A DNA stretch of 64,000 bases, taken from contig NZ_CADIJV010000008.1 in assembly GCF_902859765.1 (NCBI RefSeq), positions 1-64,000 of the forward strand. Reading direction: 5' to 3'. Made by a program: the position numbers and the translations under genes. The notes under the pieces are model-generated. The model saw only the letters and a program-made list of their open reading frames with translations, ran no database searches and was not told the DNA's origin. Source of the DNA: Achromobacter pulmonis. Lineage in GTDB: Bacteria; Pseudomonadota; Gammaproteobacteria; Burkholderiales; Burkholderiaceae_B. Every line of letters begins with the position of its first letter. Position 1 is the stretch's first letter. Below, piece by piece: positions 17,120-27,140 of the stretch.

Positions 17120-18331
17120 ATGAAGCACCTTCGCCGCCATGCGGCTGCCGCGCTATGCGCCCTCGCCCTGGGCGCCTCCGCCCAGGCCCAGCAGGAACCC
17201 GGCATCACCGACAAGACCATCAGGATCGGCCTGTTCGCCCCGCTCTCGGGCAGCGGCATGGCCTATGGCTTCGACGTGCTCAACGCTGCCAAGATGTGGT
17301 ACGCCAAGGTCAACAAGGAAGGCGGCATCAACGGCCGCCAGATCGAACTGGTGATCGAGGACGACCGCTGCAACGCCAACGACCTGGTGGCCGCGGTCAA
17401 GAAGCTGACCGAGCAGGACAAGGCGTTCCTGCTGAACGGCGGCTCATGCTCGGCCGCCGTCGTGGCCGCGCGCGAATACGTCGAGCGCGAGAAGGTGCCG
17501 CTGGTCATGCTCAACGCCTCCGGCGACGGCGCGCTGTACCCGCCGTCCAAGTACATCTACGGCGCCTTCTCGATCTCGCAACACGCCGTGGGCGGCTCGA
17601 TGGTGCAGTTCGCCGCCGAGCACCTCAAGGGCAAGAAGATCGGCTACATCAATCACGACGACGCCTACGGCGGCTGGAACCTGGAGGCCGCCCAGGCCCA
17701 GGCCAAGCACCTGGGCGGCGTGAGCCTGCAGGTGCAGTCGGTCAATCCCAACATCACCGACGTTACCGCGCCGATGCTGAAGATCCGCGCCGGCAACCCC
17801 GACGTGCTGCTGCTGACCACCTACGCGCGGCCCGCCGCGCTGATCATCAAGAAGGCGCAGGAACTGGGCTGGAACAAGCCCATCGTGCTGGCCGTCAACG
17901 GCACCGCCGACCTGAAGCAACTGGTCGAGAACGTCGGCAACAAGGACGCCTTCAAGAACGTCTACATCCAGGAAGTATTGAGCGACATGCCTGGCGGCGC
18001 CAAGCTGAGCTGGGTCTACGACATGTACAAACAGGCCTATCCGGACCTGGCCTCCAAGCCCGGCCATCCGCAGACCTATATGCCCTACGGGCTGCCGTCG
18101 GCGATGGCGGTGGTCAACGCGCTCAAGGCCGCCGGCCCGCAGCCCACCCGCGAGAAGGTGCTGGCCGCGCTGGAGACCATGAAGTTCGATTCCGGCGTCA
18201 TGGCCGGCCCGATCGAATTCGGCCCGAACGACCGCGCCGCGCAGGAGTCGGCCATCTACATCAAGTTCGACGGCAGCAACATGTCGCTCGTGCCGGGCGC
18301 CTTCAAGAGCGTCTGGCAGTACCAACCGTAA
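17120..18331 (+). CDS. Liv-type ABC transporter periplasmic binding protein
   Basis: A 403-residue LivJ/LivK-family protein. It has a signal peptide cut near ASAQA-QQEPG, then IRIGLFAPLSGSG, the N-terminal lobe entry of branched-chain amino-acid-type receptors. The cysteine pair in DDRCNAND and GGSCSAA fits the family. Proteins of this family in catabolic operons often bind aromatic or organic acids rather than amino acids. It is separated from the permease genes by a 222-base gap holding a palindromic repeat. Confidence 0.87.
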   Translation: MKHLRRHAAAALCALALGASAQAQQEPGITDKTIRIGLFAPLSGSGMAYGFDVLNAAKMWYAKVNKEGGINGRQIELVIEDDRCNANDLVAAVKKLTEQDKAFLLNGGSCSAAVVAAREYVEREKVPLVMLNASGDGALYPPSKYIYGAFSISQHAVGGSMVQFAAEHLKGKKIGYINHDDAYGGWNLEAAQAQAKHLGGVSLQVQSVNPNITDVTAPMLKIRAGNPDVLLLTTYARPAALIIKKAQELGWNKPIVLAVNGTADLKQLVENVGNKDAFKNVYIQEVLSDMPGGAKLSWVYDMYKQAYPDLASKPGHPQTYMPYGLPSAMAVVNALKAAGPQPTREKVLAALETMKFDSGVMAGPIEFGPNDRAAQESAIYIKFDGSNMSLVPGAFKSVWQYQP

Positions 18332-18346
18332 CCGCCGCCACAGGCA

Positions 18347-18506
18347 GTGTGCTGTCCCGTAGATACGTGCGCATGACGAAATTCATCCATTGGCGTCAGG
18401 GCTAGGCGCAAACCGCAGTGCTACCCGTAGGTAGCGCGAGGATTTGCAACGACGCCATGGCGTCAAGGGGTGGATTTCGTGCGGGCGTATCTGCGGGACA
18501 GCACAC
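18347..18506. repeat. 160-nt long imperfect palindrome (MITE/BIME-like element)
   Basis: The ends are 21-base inverted repeats (18347-18367 and 18486-18506) starting GTGTGCTGTCCCG, with one mismatch that becomes G-U in RNA. A second arm pair (ACGAAAT...GCGTCA against its complement) and a third (GCAAA...GCTACC) lead to a perfect GCTACC-CGTA-GGTAGC centre at 18420-18435. The whole block therefore folds as one long hairpin, with several paired differences. It lies inside the operon between the binding-protein and permease genes. No transposase is present, so it is non-autonomous. Confidence 0.75.
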
Positions 18507-18508
18507 CC

Positions 18509-18540
18509 GGTCCGCGCCGCGGCGCAGCGCCGCGCGGACC
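18509..18540. terminator. GC hairpin just before livH
   Basis: GGTCCGCGC and GCGCGGACC flank an inner GGCGC/GCGCC stem, ending 13 bases before the livH start codon. Its place inside the operon suggests RNA processing or attenuation between the binding protein and the permeases. No T-run follows. Confidence 0.45.
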
Positions 18541-18553
18541 GCCGGAGACCATC

Positions 18554-19456
18554 ATGAGCTTTGCCGATATCTGGTTGTTCCTGCAGCAGGGGGTGCTGTC
18601 GGGACTGGTGACGGGCAGCGTGTACGCGCTGCTGGCGGTCGCCGTCGTCATTATCTTCAAGACCACCGACGTGCCCAATTTCGCCCAGGGCGAGATCTTC
18701 ATGGTCGGGGGCTACATCGCCCTGTTCCTGACCCTGGTGATGGGCTGGCCCTACCTGGTGGTCATTCCGGTGACGCTGGCCCTGGTGGCCGTGGTCTCCG
18801 GCCTGTTCCAGCGCGTGGTGATGGAGCGCGTCATCGCCTCCAAGGGCGTGGGCGTGCAGATGGTGATCGCCACGCTGGGCCTGGCCTACGCCCTGAAGGG
18901 GCTGGTGCGCCAGAGCGGGCTGGGCGACACGCCGCGCTCGCTGCCGCCGCTCGCCCCCACCGACGCCATCCTCATCGGCGACGCGGTGCTGACACAGCTG
19001 GACCTGGTGATCTTCGCCGTGGCCGTGGCCGTGATGCTGCTGCTGTACGCGATGTTCACCCATACCCGCGTGGGCAAGGCCATGCGCGCCGTCGGCATGA
19101 ACCCCAAGGCCGCGCGCCTGGTGGGCGTGAACCTGACGCGCATCCGCATGATGGTGTGGGCGCTGTCCGGGCTGATCTCGGCCGTGGCCGCGCTGCTCAT
19201 CACGCCCAAGATCCTGATCACGCCGGACATCGGCCACATCGCCATCCTGGCCTACGCGGCCGCCATCGTCGGCGGCATCACCAGCCTGCCCGGCGCGGTG
19301 GTCGGCGGCTTCGTGATCGGCGTGGCCGAGAACCTGGTGGGCCTGTTCATTTCGACCAACGCCATCGTCGTGGCGCCCTTCGTCGCCATCATGGTGGTGC
19401 TGCTGCTGCGCCCGCAAGGCCTGCTGGGCGGCAAACTGCAGGTGAAAAAAGTATGA
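18554..19456 (+). CDS. Liv-type ABC transporter permease, LivH family
   Basis: A 300-residue inner-membrane permease with about eight hydrophobic segments. LivH features are GLVTGSVYALLAVAVVIIF at the start, DVPNFAQGEIFMVGGYIAL, RAVGMNPKAARLVGVN (the EAA-like coupling region) and LLLRPQGLLG at the end. ATG 18554 is used; an upstream in-frame ATG at 18470 would place the start inside the palindromic repeat and add a non-family extension. It overlaps livM by four bases (ATGA). Confidence 0.88.
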   Translation: MSFADIWLFLQQGVLSGLVTGSVYALLAVAVVIIFKTTDVPNFAQGEIFMVGGYIALFLTLVMGWPYLVVIPVTLALVAVVSGLFQRVVMERVIASKGVGVQMVIATLGLAYALKGLVRQSGLGDTPRSLPPLAPTDAILIGDAVLTQLDLVIFAVAVAVMLLLYAMFTHTRVGKAMRAVGMNPKAARLVGVNLTRIRMMVWALSGLISAVAALLITPKILITPDIGHIAILAYAAAIVGGITSLPGAVVGGFVIGVAENLVGLFISTNAIVVAPFVAIMVVLLLRPQGLLGGKLQVKKV

Positions 19457-20448
19457 AATCCAAGACCGACCGCGCCGTGCTGGCGCTGATGGCCGTGGTG
19501 CTGGCGGCCCTGCCGTTCATGGCCAGCGGCTACGTGATCTATGTCGTCAACCTGCTGATGGTGTTCGTGGTGCTGGCCCTGGGCCTGCATATCGTCATCG
19601 GCGAGACCGGGCAGTTCGCGCTGTCGCACGCCGCGTTCTACGGCGTCGGCATCTATACCGCCGGGCTGATCAACAACCTGTGGCATCCGCCCTTCTTCGT
19701 CTCGATCGTGGCGGGTGGACTGCTGGCCGCGCTGCTCGGCTACGTCATCGGCGCCCTGGCGCTGCGCATGCGCGACATCTACCTGGCGCTGTCGACCTTT
19801 GCCTTCGGCGAGGCAATGCAATGGGTGTTCCTGAACTGGCAGTCGGTGACCAACGGCTCGAACGGTTTTCGCATCTCGCCGGCCACGCTGTTCGGCTATG
19901 AACTGGTGTCCGACATCAAGGCCTACCCCTTCGTGGTCGCGATCGCCGCGCTGCTGCTGTGGGTCACCGTGGCGCTGTCGCGCTCGCAACTGGGCTCGGC
20001 CTTGCGTGCCGTGCGCGAAAGCGACGTGGCGGCGCAGGCGATGGGCGTGAACGTCAACGCCATCAAGCGCACCGCCTTCACGCTGTCGGCCGCCTACGCC
20101 GGCATTGCCGGCGGCATGTACACCACCTTCGCCTCGTTCATCCATCCGGAAAGCCTGGGGTTCCAGACCACCATCCTGATCCTGACCATGGTGGTGGTCG
20201 GCGGCATCGGCTCGGTGCGCGGCGCCATCGCCGGCGCGATCGGCTTCGGCCTGATCTCGGAACTGCTGCGCCAGGCGCTGTCGTTCCAGGAAATCATCTA
20301 CGGCGTGATTCTGATGGGCTTCATGATGTTCGCGCCCAAGGGCCTGTTCGCCGGCCGCGAGGCCCGCCGCCGCGCGCCGCCCCCGGCCGCGCCGTTGCCC
20401 GCGCGCCAGGACGCCGCCGCCAAACCGACGCAAAGGAGCGCCGCATGA
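19453..20448 (+). CDS. Liv-type ABC transporter permease, LivM family
   Basis: The second permease, 331 residues. It has LGLHIVIGETGQFALSHAAFYGVGIYT near residue 45 (the LivM signature), LALSTFAFGEAMQW, and RAVRESDVAAQAMGVN as coupling region. The C-terminal tail after FAPKGLFAGREARRR is a disordered Ala/Pro/Arg extension. ATG 19453 overlaps the livH stop; its own stop overlaps livG by four bases. Open reading frame continues upstream of 19453, but that part overlies livH. Confidence 0.88.
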   Translation: MKSKTDRAVLALMAVVLAALPFMASGYVIYVVNLLMVFVVLALGLHIVIGETGQFALSHAAFYGVGIYTAGLINNLWHPPFFVSIVAGGLLAALLGYVIGALALRMRDIYLALSTFAFGEAMQWVFLNWQSVTNGSNGFRISPATLFGYELVSDIKAYPFVVAIAALLLWVTVALSRSQLGSALRAVRESDVAAQAMGVNVNAIKRTAFTLSAAYAGIAGGMYTTFASFIHPESLGFQTTILILTMVVVGGIGSVRGAIAGAIGFGLISELLRQALSFQEIIYGVILMGFMMFAPKGLFAGREARRRAPPPAAPLPARQDAAAKPTQRSAA

Positions 20449-21201
20449 GCGCCCAACCCTATCTCGACGTCCAGGACCTGACGGTGAAGTTCGGCGGCCT
20501 GACCGCCATCAACGGCCTGTCGATGCAGGTCGAGCGCGGCCGCATCCATGCGCTGATCGGCCCCAACGGCGCCGGCAAGTCCACCACCTTCAACTGCGTC
20601 TCGCGCTACTACCGGCCGACCCAGGGCCGCATCGTTTTCGACGGCGTCGACATCACGAAAAAGAAGCCGCACGAGATGGCCGCGCTGGGCGTGGCCCGCA
20701 CCTTCCAGAACCTGGAGCTGTTCAGCGCCCTGAGCGTGCGCGAGAACGCCTTGCTGGGCACCTATGCCCACGGCGCCAACACGGCCGCGCGCCTGCTGCG
20801 CCCGGCCAATGCCGAGGCGCGCGAGCGCGTCGAACACCTGCTGGAGCGCGTCGGCCTGGCCGACTTCCTCGACACACCGGCGTGCAGCCTGGACTTCGGC
20901 CGCCAGAAGATGCTGGAGCTGGCGCGCGCCCTGGCCATCTCGCCCAAACTGCTGTTGCTGGACGAGCCCGCCGCCGGCCTGCGCAACCGAGAAATCGAGA
21001 CGCTCGACCGCATCCTGACCGAACTGTGCCAGCGTGACGGCATCACGGTGCTGCTGGTCGAACACGTGATGCAGCTGGTGATGTCGATCTCGGATCGCAT
21101 CACCGTCATGTCGTTCGGCGAGAAGATCGCCGAAGGCACGCCCGCGGAGGTGCGCAGCAACCCCCGCGTCATCGAAGCCTATCTGGGCAAGGGAGCCGCC
21201 G

Positions 21202-21209
<8 letters not shown>
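20445..21209 (+). CDS. Liv-type ABC transporter ATPase, LivG family
   Basis: The 254-residue nucleotide-binding subunit. Walker A is GPNGAGKST, the Q-loop follows in ARTFQNLELF (LivG hallmark), Walker B is LLLLDEPAAGL, and the switch His is in LLVEHVM. The ABC signature is degenerate, SLDFGRQ instead of LSGGQ, which LivG proteins tolerate (often AYGQQ). It overlaps both neighbours, by four bases with livM and eight with livF. Confidence 0.9.
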
Positions 21210-21921
<712 letters not shown>

Positions 21922-21931
21922 GGAGAACACC

Positions 21932-22684
21932 ATGGGCATGATGCAAGACAAGCGGGTTCTCGTCACCGGCGCCGGCCGCGGCCTGGGCGCCACCATCGCG
22001 CAGGGCTTCGCCCGCGAAGGCGCCACGGTGATCGTGGCCGACCTCGACCCCGCGCTGGCGCGCGCCAGCGCCCAGGCCATCGCCACGGCGGGCGGCCGCG
22101 CCGTCGATGCCGCGCTGGACGTGACCGATGCGCAGGCAGTGCGCGCCTTCGCCGCCGAATGCGAAGCGCGCCATGGCGCCCTCGACGTGCTGGTCAACAA
22201 TGCCGGCATCTCGGCGCGCGCGCCGTTCGACGATCCCCAGACCCCGCAGATCTGGGAACGCGTGATGAACGTGAACCTGCAAGGCACCTTCAACGTCACC
22301 CACGCCTTCGTCGAACAGCTCAAGGCCAGCCGCGGCGCCATCGTCAACCTGTGCTCGATCGTGGCCTATGGCTGCGGCATCTCGACCGCCGGCTACGTGG
22401 TGTCCAAGGGCGGCGTGCGCTCGTTCACCGAAGTGCTGGCGCGCGACCTGGCGCCGCACGGCGTGCGCGTCAACGCCGTCGCCCCCGGCCTGATGGAAAC
22501 CGAGATGACCGCCGGCCAGCGCGCCCAGGCCCACGGCACCGACTGGTACCTGCGGCGCGCGCCGATGGCGCGAACCGGACGCGCCGACGAAATCGTCGGC
22601 CCCGTGCTGTTCCTGGCCTCGGACATGGCCAGCTATGTCAATGGCGTGGTGCTGCCGGTGGACGGCGGCTACCTGGCCGTATAG
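21932..22684 (+). CDS. short-chain dehydrogenase/reductase, second in the operon
   Basis: A 250-residue SDR: TGAGRGLGATIA cofactor loop, VADLD acid for NAD, NNAGIS, catalytic Ser in NLCSIVAYG and Y-V-V-S-K. GGGAGAACACC precedes ATG 21932, ten bases after livF. Three different SDRs in one operon argue for successive or stereo-specific alcohol oxidations of one multiply hydroxylated substrate. Confidence 0.82.
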   Translation: MGMMQDKRVLVTGAGRGLGATIAQGFAREGATVIVADLDPALARASAQAIATAGGRAVDAALDVTDAQAVRAFAAECEARHGALDVLVNNAGISARAPFDDPQTPQIWERVMNVNLQGTFNVTHAFVEQLKASRGAIVNLCSIVAYGCGISTAGYVVSKGGVRSFTEVLARDLAPHGVRVNAVAPGLMETEMTAGQRAQAHGTDWYLRRAPMARTGRADEIVGPVLFLASDMASYVNGVVLPVDGGYLAV

Positions 22685-22692
22685 GAATCGAA

Positions 22693-23433
22693 ATGGAACC
22701 TCTCACCTCCCCCGGCACCGCGCTGGTCACCGGCGGCGCCAGCGGCATGGGCCTGGCGATCGTCGAACGGCTGGCGCGCGACGGCTTTCGCGTCGTCATG
22801 GCCGACCGCAACGCGGCCCTGGCCGACCAGGAAACCCAGGCGCTGCGCGCGCAAGGCCTGGACGTGGACTACCGCGTGGTCGACCTGGCCGACGAGCACG
22901 CCACCCGCGCCCTGGCGCGCGAACTGGCGCCGCTGGCGGCGCTGATCAACAACGCCGGCCTGTTCGACGAGCGCAAGTTCTTTGACGTCACCAGCGACGA
23001 CTACCGCCGCATGTACGACGTCAACCTGCTGGCGGTGGCCACACTGACGCAGGAGGCCGCGCGCGACATGCCCGCCGGCGGCAGGATCGTCAACATCGCC
23101 TCGCGCGCCTACCTGGGCGCCCGCAATCATCCCCATTACGTGGCCTCGAAGGCCGCGCTGGTGGGCTACACCCGCGCCTCGGCCATGGAACTGGCGCCGC
23201 GCGGCATCCTGGTCAACGCCATCGCTCCCGGGCTGATCGACACGCCGCTGCTGCGCAACCTGAGCGCCGAGCGCCTGGCCGCCCAACTGGCGCTGCAGCC
23301 CACGGGCCGCGCCGGCCGGCCGCAGGACGTGGCCAACGCGGTGGCGTTCCTGGCCTCGCCGCGCATGGATTTCATCACCGGCCAGGTCATCTTCGTGGAC
23401 GGCGGCAAATCGCTGGGCGGGTCGGGAGCATAG
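22693..23433 (+). CDS. short-chain dehydrogenase/reductase, third in the operon
   Basis: A 246-residue SDR with TGGASGMGLAIVE, VMADRNAA (Asp then Arg after the second strand), INNAG, catalytic Ser in NIASRAYLG and Y-V-A-S-K. The start lies eight bases after the previous stop with AGGAATCG as ribosome-binding site. The active-site Ser region (IASRAY) differs from the other two SDRs, so the substrates probably differ. Confidence 0.82.
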   Translation: MEPLTSPGTALVTGGASGMGLAIVERLARDGFRVVMADRNAALADQETQALRAQGLDVDYRVVDLADEHATRALARELAPLAALINNAGLFDERKFFDVTSDDYRRMYDVNLLAVATLTQEAARDMPAGGRIVNIASRAYLGARNHPHYVASKAALVGYTRASAMELAPRGILVNAIAPGLIDTPLLRNLSAERLAAQLALQPTGRAGRPQDVANAVAFLASPRMDFITGQVIFVDGGKSLGGSGA

Positions 23434-23438
23434 GCGGC

Positions 23439-25145
23439 ATGGACAGCATCAAGTGGGACAAGGAAGTCGACGCGCTCGTGGTCGGCTCGGGCGCCGGCGG
23501 CATGAGCGCCGCGCTGACCGCCAGCGTGGCGGGGCTGGACGTACTTCTCATCGAAAAGACCGGCCGCATCGGCGGCTCGACGGCTATCTCCGGCGGCGCG
23601 CTATGGATACCGCTTAACTCGCAGACCGAGGCCGCCGGCCATCCGGACAGCTTCGACAAGGTTTGGACCTATCTGACGGAGACCGTCGGCGACGGCGCTG
23701 CCGACGCCATGAAGCGCGCCTACCTGGAGGCCGGCCCGCGCATGCTGGACGACCTGGTCGCGCGCGGCTTCCTGCAAGTGGCCGCGCGCACCGCCTCGCC
23801 CGACTATTACCCCGACCGGCCCGGCGCGGCCATGGGCGGCCGCTCGCTCGATCCGGTGGAATTCGACGGCCGCAAACTGGGCCGCCATTTCAAGACGCTG
23901 CGCGATCCGCTCAAGGAATTCACGGTGCTGGGCGGCATGATGGTCAGCATCACCGACGTGCGCCATCTGCTGCGCGCCACCCGCGCGTTTGCGTCCTGGC
24001 GCCATGCCATGAAGCTGGTGCTGCGCTACGGCGCCGACCGCCTGCGCGGTTATCACCGCGGCACCCGCCTGCTGCTGGGCAACGCGTTGGCCGCGCAGCT
24101 GTTCCACGCCATGCTGACGCGCCAGGTGCCGTACTGGCTCAACACGCCGGCGCTGACCCTGCTGCGCGACGCTGGCGGCGCGGTGCTGGGCGCCACCGTC
24201 GAACACCAAGGCCGGCGCCTGAACATCCGCGCGCGCCGCGGCGTGGTGCTGGCCACCGGCGGCTTTCCCTGGGATTCCGCCCGCCGCCGCCAAACCTACC
24301 CGCATCCCACCGGCGACTGGTCGATGGCGCCGCGCGACAACACCGGCGACGGCATCCGCCTGGCCGAAGCCGCCGGCGCGACGCTGGGCCAGGGCTATTC
24401 CAGCCCCGCCTTCTGGGCCCCAGTCTCCATCCTGGAGCAGCCCGGCGGCAAGCGGCTGCATTACCCCCACCTGGTATGGGACCGCGCCAAGCCGGGACTG
24501 ATCGCCGTCAACGGCGCCGGCCGCCGCTTCGTCAACGAATCGACCTCGTACCACGCCTTCGTGCAGGCCATGTACCGCAGCCACGAACAGGCGCCGACAG
24601 TGCCCGCCTTCCTGCTGTGCGACCAGCGCTTCATCGACACCTGGGGCCTGGGCCTGGCGCTGCCGGGCGGACGCCCGCGCCAGCACCTGATCGACGCTGG
24701 CTACCTGTTGCAGGCGCCAACGCTGGAAGCACTGGCGCAGAAGCTGGGCGTGCCGGCCGACGCGCTGCGCGCCACCGTGGCGCGCTACAACGAACACGCG
24801 GCGCTGGGGCAGGACCCCGACTTCGGCAAGGGCGGCACCGCCTACAACCGCTACCTGGGCGACCCGGAACACCAACCCAACCCCTGCCTGGCGCCGCTCG
24901 GCGCCGGTCCCTACTACGCGGTCAAAGTCTATGCCGGCGACATCGGCACCGCCTGCGGCATCGCCGCCAACGGCAACGCGCAGGCCCTGGATGCCACGGG
25001 CCAGGTCATCGCCGGCCTGTACGTGGCCGGCAACGACATGCACTCGGTCATGGGCGGCGCCTACCCCGCGCCCGGCATCACGCTCGGACCCGCGCTGACG
25101 TTCGGCTGGGTCGCTGGACAACATCTGGCTCATGGCCAACACTGA
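23439..25145 (+). CDS. FAD-dependent dehydrogenase, 3-ketosteroid-delta1-dehydrogenase / fumarate-reductase-like family
   Basis: A 568-residue flavoprotein. The dinucleotide-binding motif VVGSGAGGMSAALTA lies at residues 14-28, followed by LLIEKTGRIGGSTAISGGALWIP, typical of the FAD_binding_2 family including KstD. The C-terminal FAD segment has AGNDMHSVMGGAYPAPGITLGPALTFG, close to the KstD/fumarate reductase pattern. Such enzymes introduce a double bond next to a carbonyl. It starts five bases after the third SDR. Inference: desaturation of a cyclic ketone made by the SDRs. Steroid specificity is not shown. Confidence 0.82.
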   Translation: MDSIKWDKEVDALVVGSGAGGMSAALTASVAGLDVLLIEKTGRIGGSTAISGGALWIPLNSQTEAAGHPDSFDKVWTYLTETVGDGAADAMKRAYLEAGPRMLDDLVARGFLQVAARTASPDYYPDRPGAAMGGRSLDPVEFDGRKLGRHFKTLRDPLKEFTVLGGMMVSITDVRHLLRATRAFASWRHAMKLVLRYGADRLRGYHRGTRLLLGNALAAQLFHAMLTRQVPYWLNTPALTLLRDAGGAVLGATVEHQGRRLNIRARRGVVLATGGFPWDSARRRQTYPHPTGDWSMAPRDNTGDGIRLAEAAGATLGQGYSSPAFWAPVSILEQPGGKRLHYPHLVWDRAKPGLIAVNGAGRRFVNESTSYHAFVQAMYRSHEQAPTVPAFLLCDQRFIDTWGLGLALPGGRPRQHLIDAGYLLQAPTLEALAQKLGVPADALRATVARYNEHAALGQDPDFGKGGTAYNRYLGDPEHQPNPCLAPLGAGPYYAVKVYAGDIGTACGIAANGNAQALDATGQVIAGLYVAGNDMHSVMGGAYPAPGITLGPALTFGWVAGQHLAHGQH

Positions 25146-25169
25146 CGCTCCACCCTGACAAGGACTCCC

Positions 25170-25775
25170 ATGAAGATCTACTTCTCGCCCGCCTCGCCCT
25201 TCGTGCGCAAATGCATGGTCATCGCCCATGAGCTGGGGCTGGCCGACCGCATCGAAAAGCTGCCCAGCGCCGCCGGCCCCGTGGCGCGCGACCAGACCAT
25301 CATCCCCGACAACCCGCTGGGCCAGGTGCCGACGCTGATCACCGACGACGGCCAGCGCCTGTTCGACAGCCGCGTCATCTGCGAATACCTGAACGACCTG
25401 GGCAAAGGCGCGCTGTTCCCGGCCGGCGCCGCCCGCTGGCACGCGCTGACCGAGCAATCGCTGGGCGACGGCATGCTGGGCGCGGCGCTGCTGGCGCGCT
25501 ACGAAACCGCGCTGCGGCCCGAGCCGCTGCGCTGGGACGGCTGGTACGAAGGCCAGATGGGCAAGGTGCGCGACGGCCTGGCGCTGCTGGAAAAAACCGC
25601 CGCCAGCCTCGAAGGCCGCCTCGACATCGGCACCATCACCATCGGTTGCGCGCTGGGCTACCTGGACTTCCGCTACCCCGATTTCGACTGGCGCGCCGGC
25701 CACCCCGCCGTCGCCGCCTGGTTCAAGGCGTTCAACCAGCGCCCGTCGATGCAGGCCACGTTGCCGCCCGCCTGA
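25170..25775 (+). CDS. glutathione S-transferase, YibF-like
   Basis: A 201-residue GST. The thioredoxin-like domain begins MKIYFSPASPFVRKCM (the S-P-F-V-R-K active-site loop), has PLGQVPTLI (cis-Pro) and FDSRVICEYL (the D-S glutathione contact). The helical domain ends with TITIGCALGYLDFRYPDF, typical of E. coli YibF relatives. As the last gene of a catabolic operon it may cleave an ether or halogen bond or isomerise an intermediate. A perfect terminator follows. Confidence 0.85.
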   Translation: MKIYFSPASPFVRKCMVIAHELGLADRIEKLPSAAGPVARDQTIIPDNPLGQVPTLITDDGQRLFDSRVICEYLNDLGKGALFPAGAARWHALTEQSLGDGMLGAALLARYETALRPEPLRWDGWYEGQMGKVRDGLALLEKTAASLEGRLDIGTITIGCALGYLDFRYPDFDWRAGHPAVAAWFKAFNQRPSMQATLPPA

Positions 25776-25867
25776 ACCGATTTTGGGTCGGCGCCACGCC
25801 TGGAGAACCCGCCGGGCTCCCGGCCGGGCGCCGGGCCGGTACGGCGCCCCCTTTGGGTTCGCCGCTC

Positions 25868-25896
25868 GCCCCTGGCTTTTGCCAGGGGCTTTTTTT
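25868..25896 (+). terminator. intrinsic terminator of the 16249-25775 operon
   Basis: GCCCCTGGC pairs perfectly with GCCAGGGGC around a TTTT loop and is followed by seven T residues. Confidence 0.93.
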
Positions 25897-26181
25897 AGGT
25901 TCATCGCGAAATAGCCTGAACCGATCACGCGAGTTTTCAGAAAGATATCGCGGCGATCAACGCTCGATTCCTTGAAACTTATTGCGGCGTTTTTCCGACT
26001 TACAGCATGACTCATCAGTTTCAGACTGAGTGAAGGGTGAATAGGGAACTCACCCCTGTCATACATATTGATTTCACGATGCCGGATCGGTAACCATGTT
26101 GATCAAACAGCGGTGGCTCGATGCGCGCATTGCCGCTGGGCCAGATCAATCGTTTTGCTGTAAGCGTTGCACCACCGATTC
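25897..26181. other. lower-G+C intergenic stretch before the methyltransferase
   Basis: No gene or strong repeat is seen. Base composition drops visibly relative to the flanking operons and continues into the next gene, marking the left side of a possible acquired segment. Confidence 0.5.
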
Positions 26182-27003
26182 ATGAGCAAGCCTGTTCCAA
26201 AATTTCCCACCAGCGGCATCTATCCCTGGGTCAAGCAATACATCCAATCAATGCCGGCACTACATGGCAAGGTTGCTCTTGACATCCCCTGCGGCGATGG
26301 CCGTGCAACCGCCGTTTTGCGCGAATCCGGGGCCAACGTATTGGCCTACGATCTTTTTCCCGAGAGCTTTTTGCTGGACGGCCAAGCCCAATTCGCGGAT
26401 CTGGCCGAACGCCTGCCTCTTCCGGATGACTCGGTCGATCTCGTCGTATGCCAGGAAGGCATCGAGCATCTGCCGAATCAATTGCTCGCCTTGCAGGAAT
26501 TCCACCGTGTGCTGAAACCCGGCGGCACGCTGATCATCACGACGCCCAACATTTCCAACCTGGTCGGCAGATTGGCCAACCTGGTATTCGAGTCGCAACT
26601 GTTGCGTGATACGCCGTATGCCGCCGAAGAATCCGCCTGGCGCATGGAGCATGCCGGTCCGGACGGAGCCTCTCAGGCGCGGACGTATTACGGCCACATT
26701 TTCCTGGCCGGCGTCCAGCGCCTGCGCACGCTACATCGCTTGGCCGGCTTCACTGACATTCGTGAGCTGCCGACACACAAGAGCACTTCTTCCTTGCTGC
26801 TCGTTCCATTTCTGCTTCCCATCATTGTCCTGCTCAATCTCAAATCCATGTGGAGAGCGAAAGGGCGGCTGCGAAACAACCCCGTCCTCTGGGCGGAAAA
26901 ACAAGCGCAGTTCCGGACCAACCTGTCACGCCCGACATTGTTCAATCGGAATCTCTTCCTGGTGAGCCAGAAAGGTTCTTTGGCATGCAGCGATTCGGCC
27001 TGA
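26182..27003 (+). CDS. class I SAM-dependent methyltransferase (Methyltransf_11)
   Basis: A 273-residue protein. The SAM pocket is seen in KVALDIPCGDGRATAVL (motif I), the acidic AYDLFP, and DSVDLVVCQEGIEHLPN (motif IV), then RVLKPGGTLIITTPN. Near residues 205-222 a long hydrophobic stretch (SSLLLVPFLLPIIVLLNLK) suggests membrane contact, as in lipid or cell-envelope methyltransferases. ATG 26182 is chosen over an in-frame TTG at 26167. By hand count one 60-base line of it (26221-26280) is 29 G+C, against 43 of 60 for a line in the preceding operon (22201-22260). Substrate unknown; likely acquired. Confidence 0.75.
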   Translation: MSKPVPKFPTSGIYPWVKQYIQSMPALHGKVALDIPCGDGRATAVLRESGANVLAYDLFPESFLLDGQAQFADLAERLPLPDDSVDLVVCQEGIEHLPNQLLALQEFHRVLKPGGTLIITTPNISNLVGRLANLVFESQLLRDTPYAAEESAWRMEHAGPDGASQARTYYGHIFLAGVQRLRTLHRLAGFTDIRELPTHKSTSSLLLVPFLLPIIVLLNLKSMWRAKGRLRNNPVLWAEKQAQFRTNLSRPTLFNRNLFLVSQKGSLACSDSA

Positions 27004-27140
27004 CCGCACAGGCTGATTTGAATCGGTTGCGGTTTTTCTCTTACAGATGGAAATGCGGCCGCGCGCGGCGCCGTCTATATTGAACTTTCGAGATACCGGC
27101 CAGACCAACCTGTAACCCTCATCGAACCGGGAGCCCACGC

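Noticed and set aside
18418-19452. Upstream in-frame extension of livM through the palindrome and livH
   Set aside because: It lies in a different frame over a real permease gene; LivM begins at 19453 with ATGA coupling.
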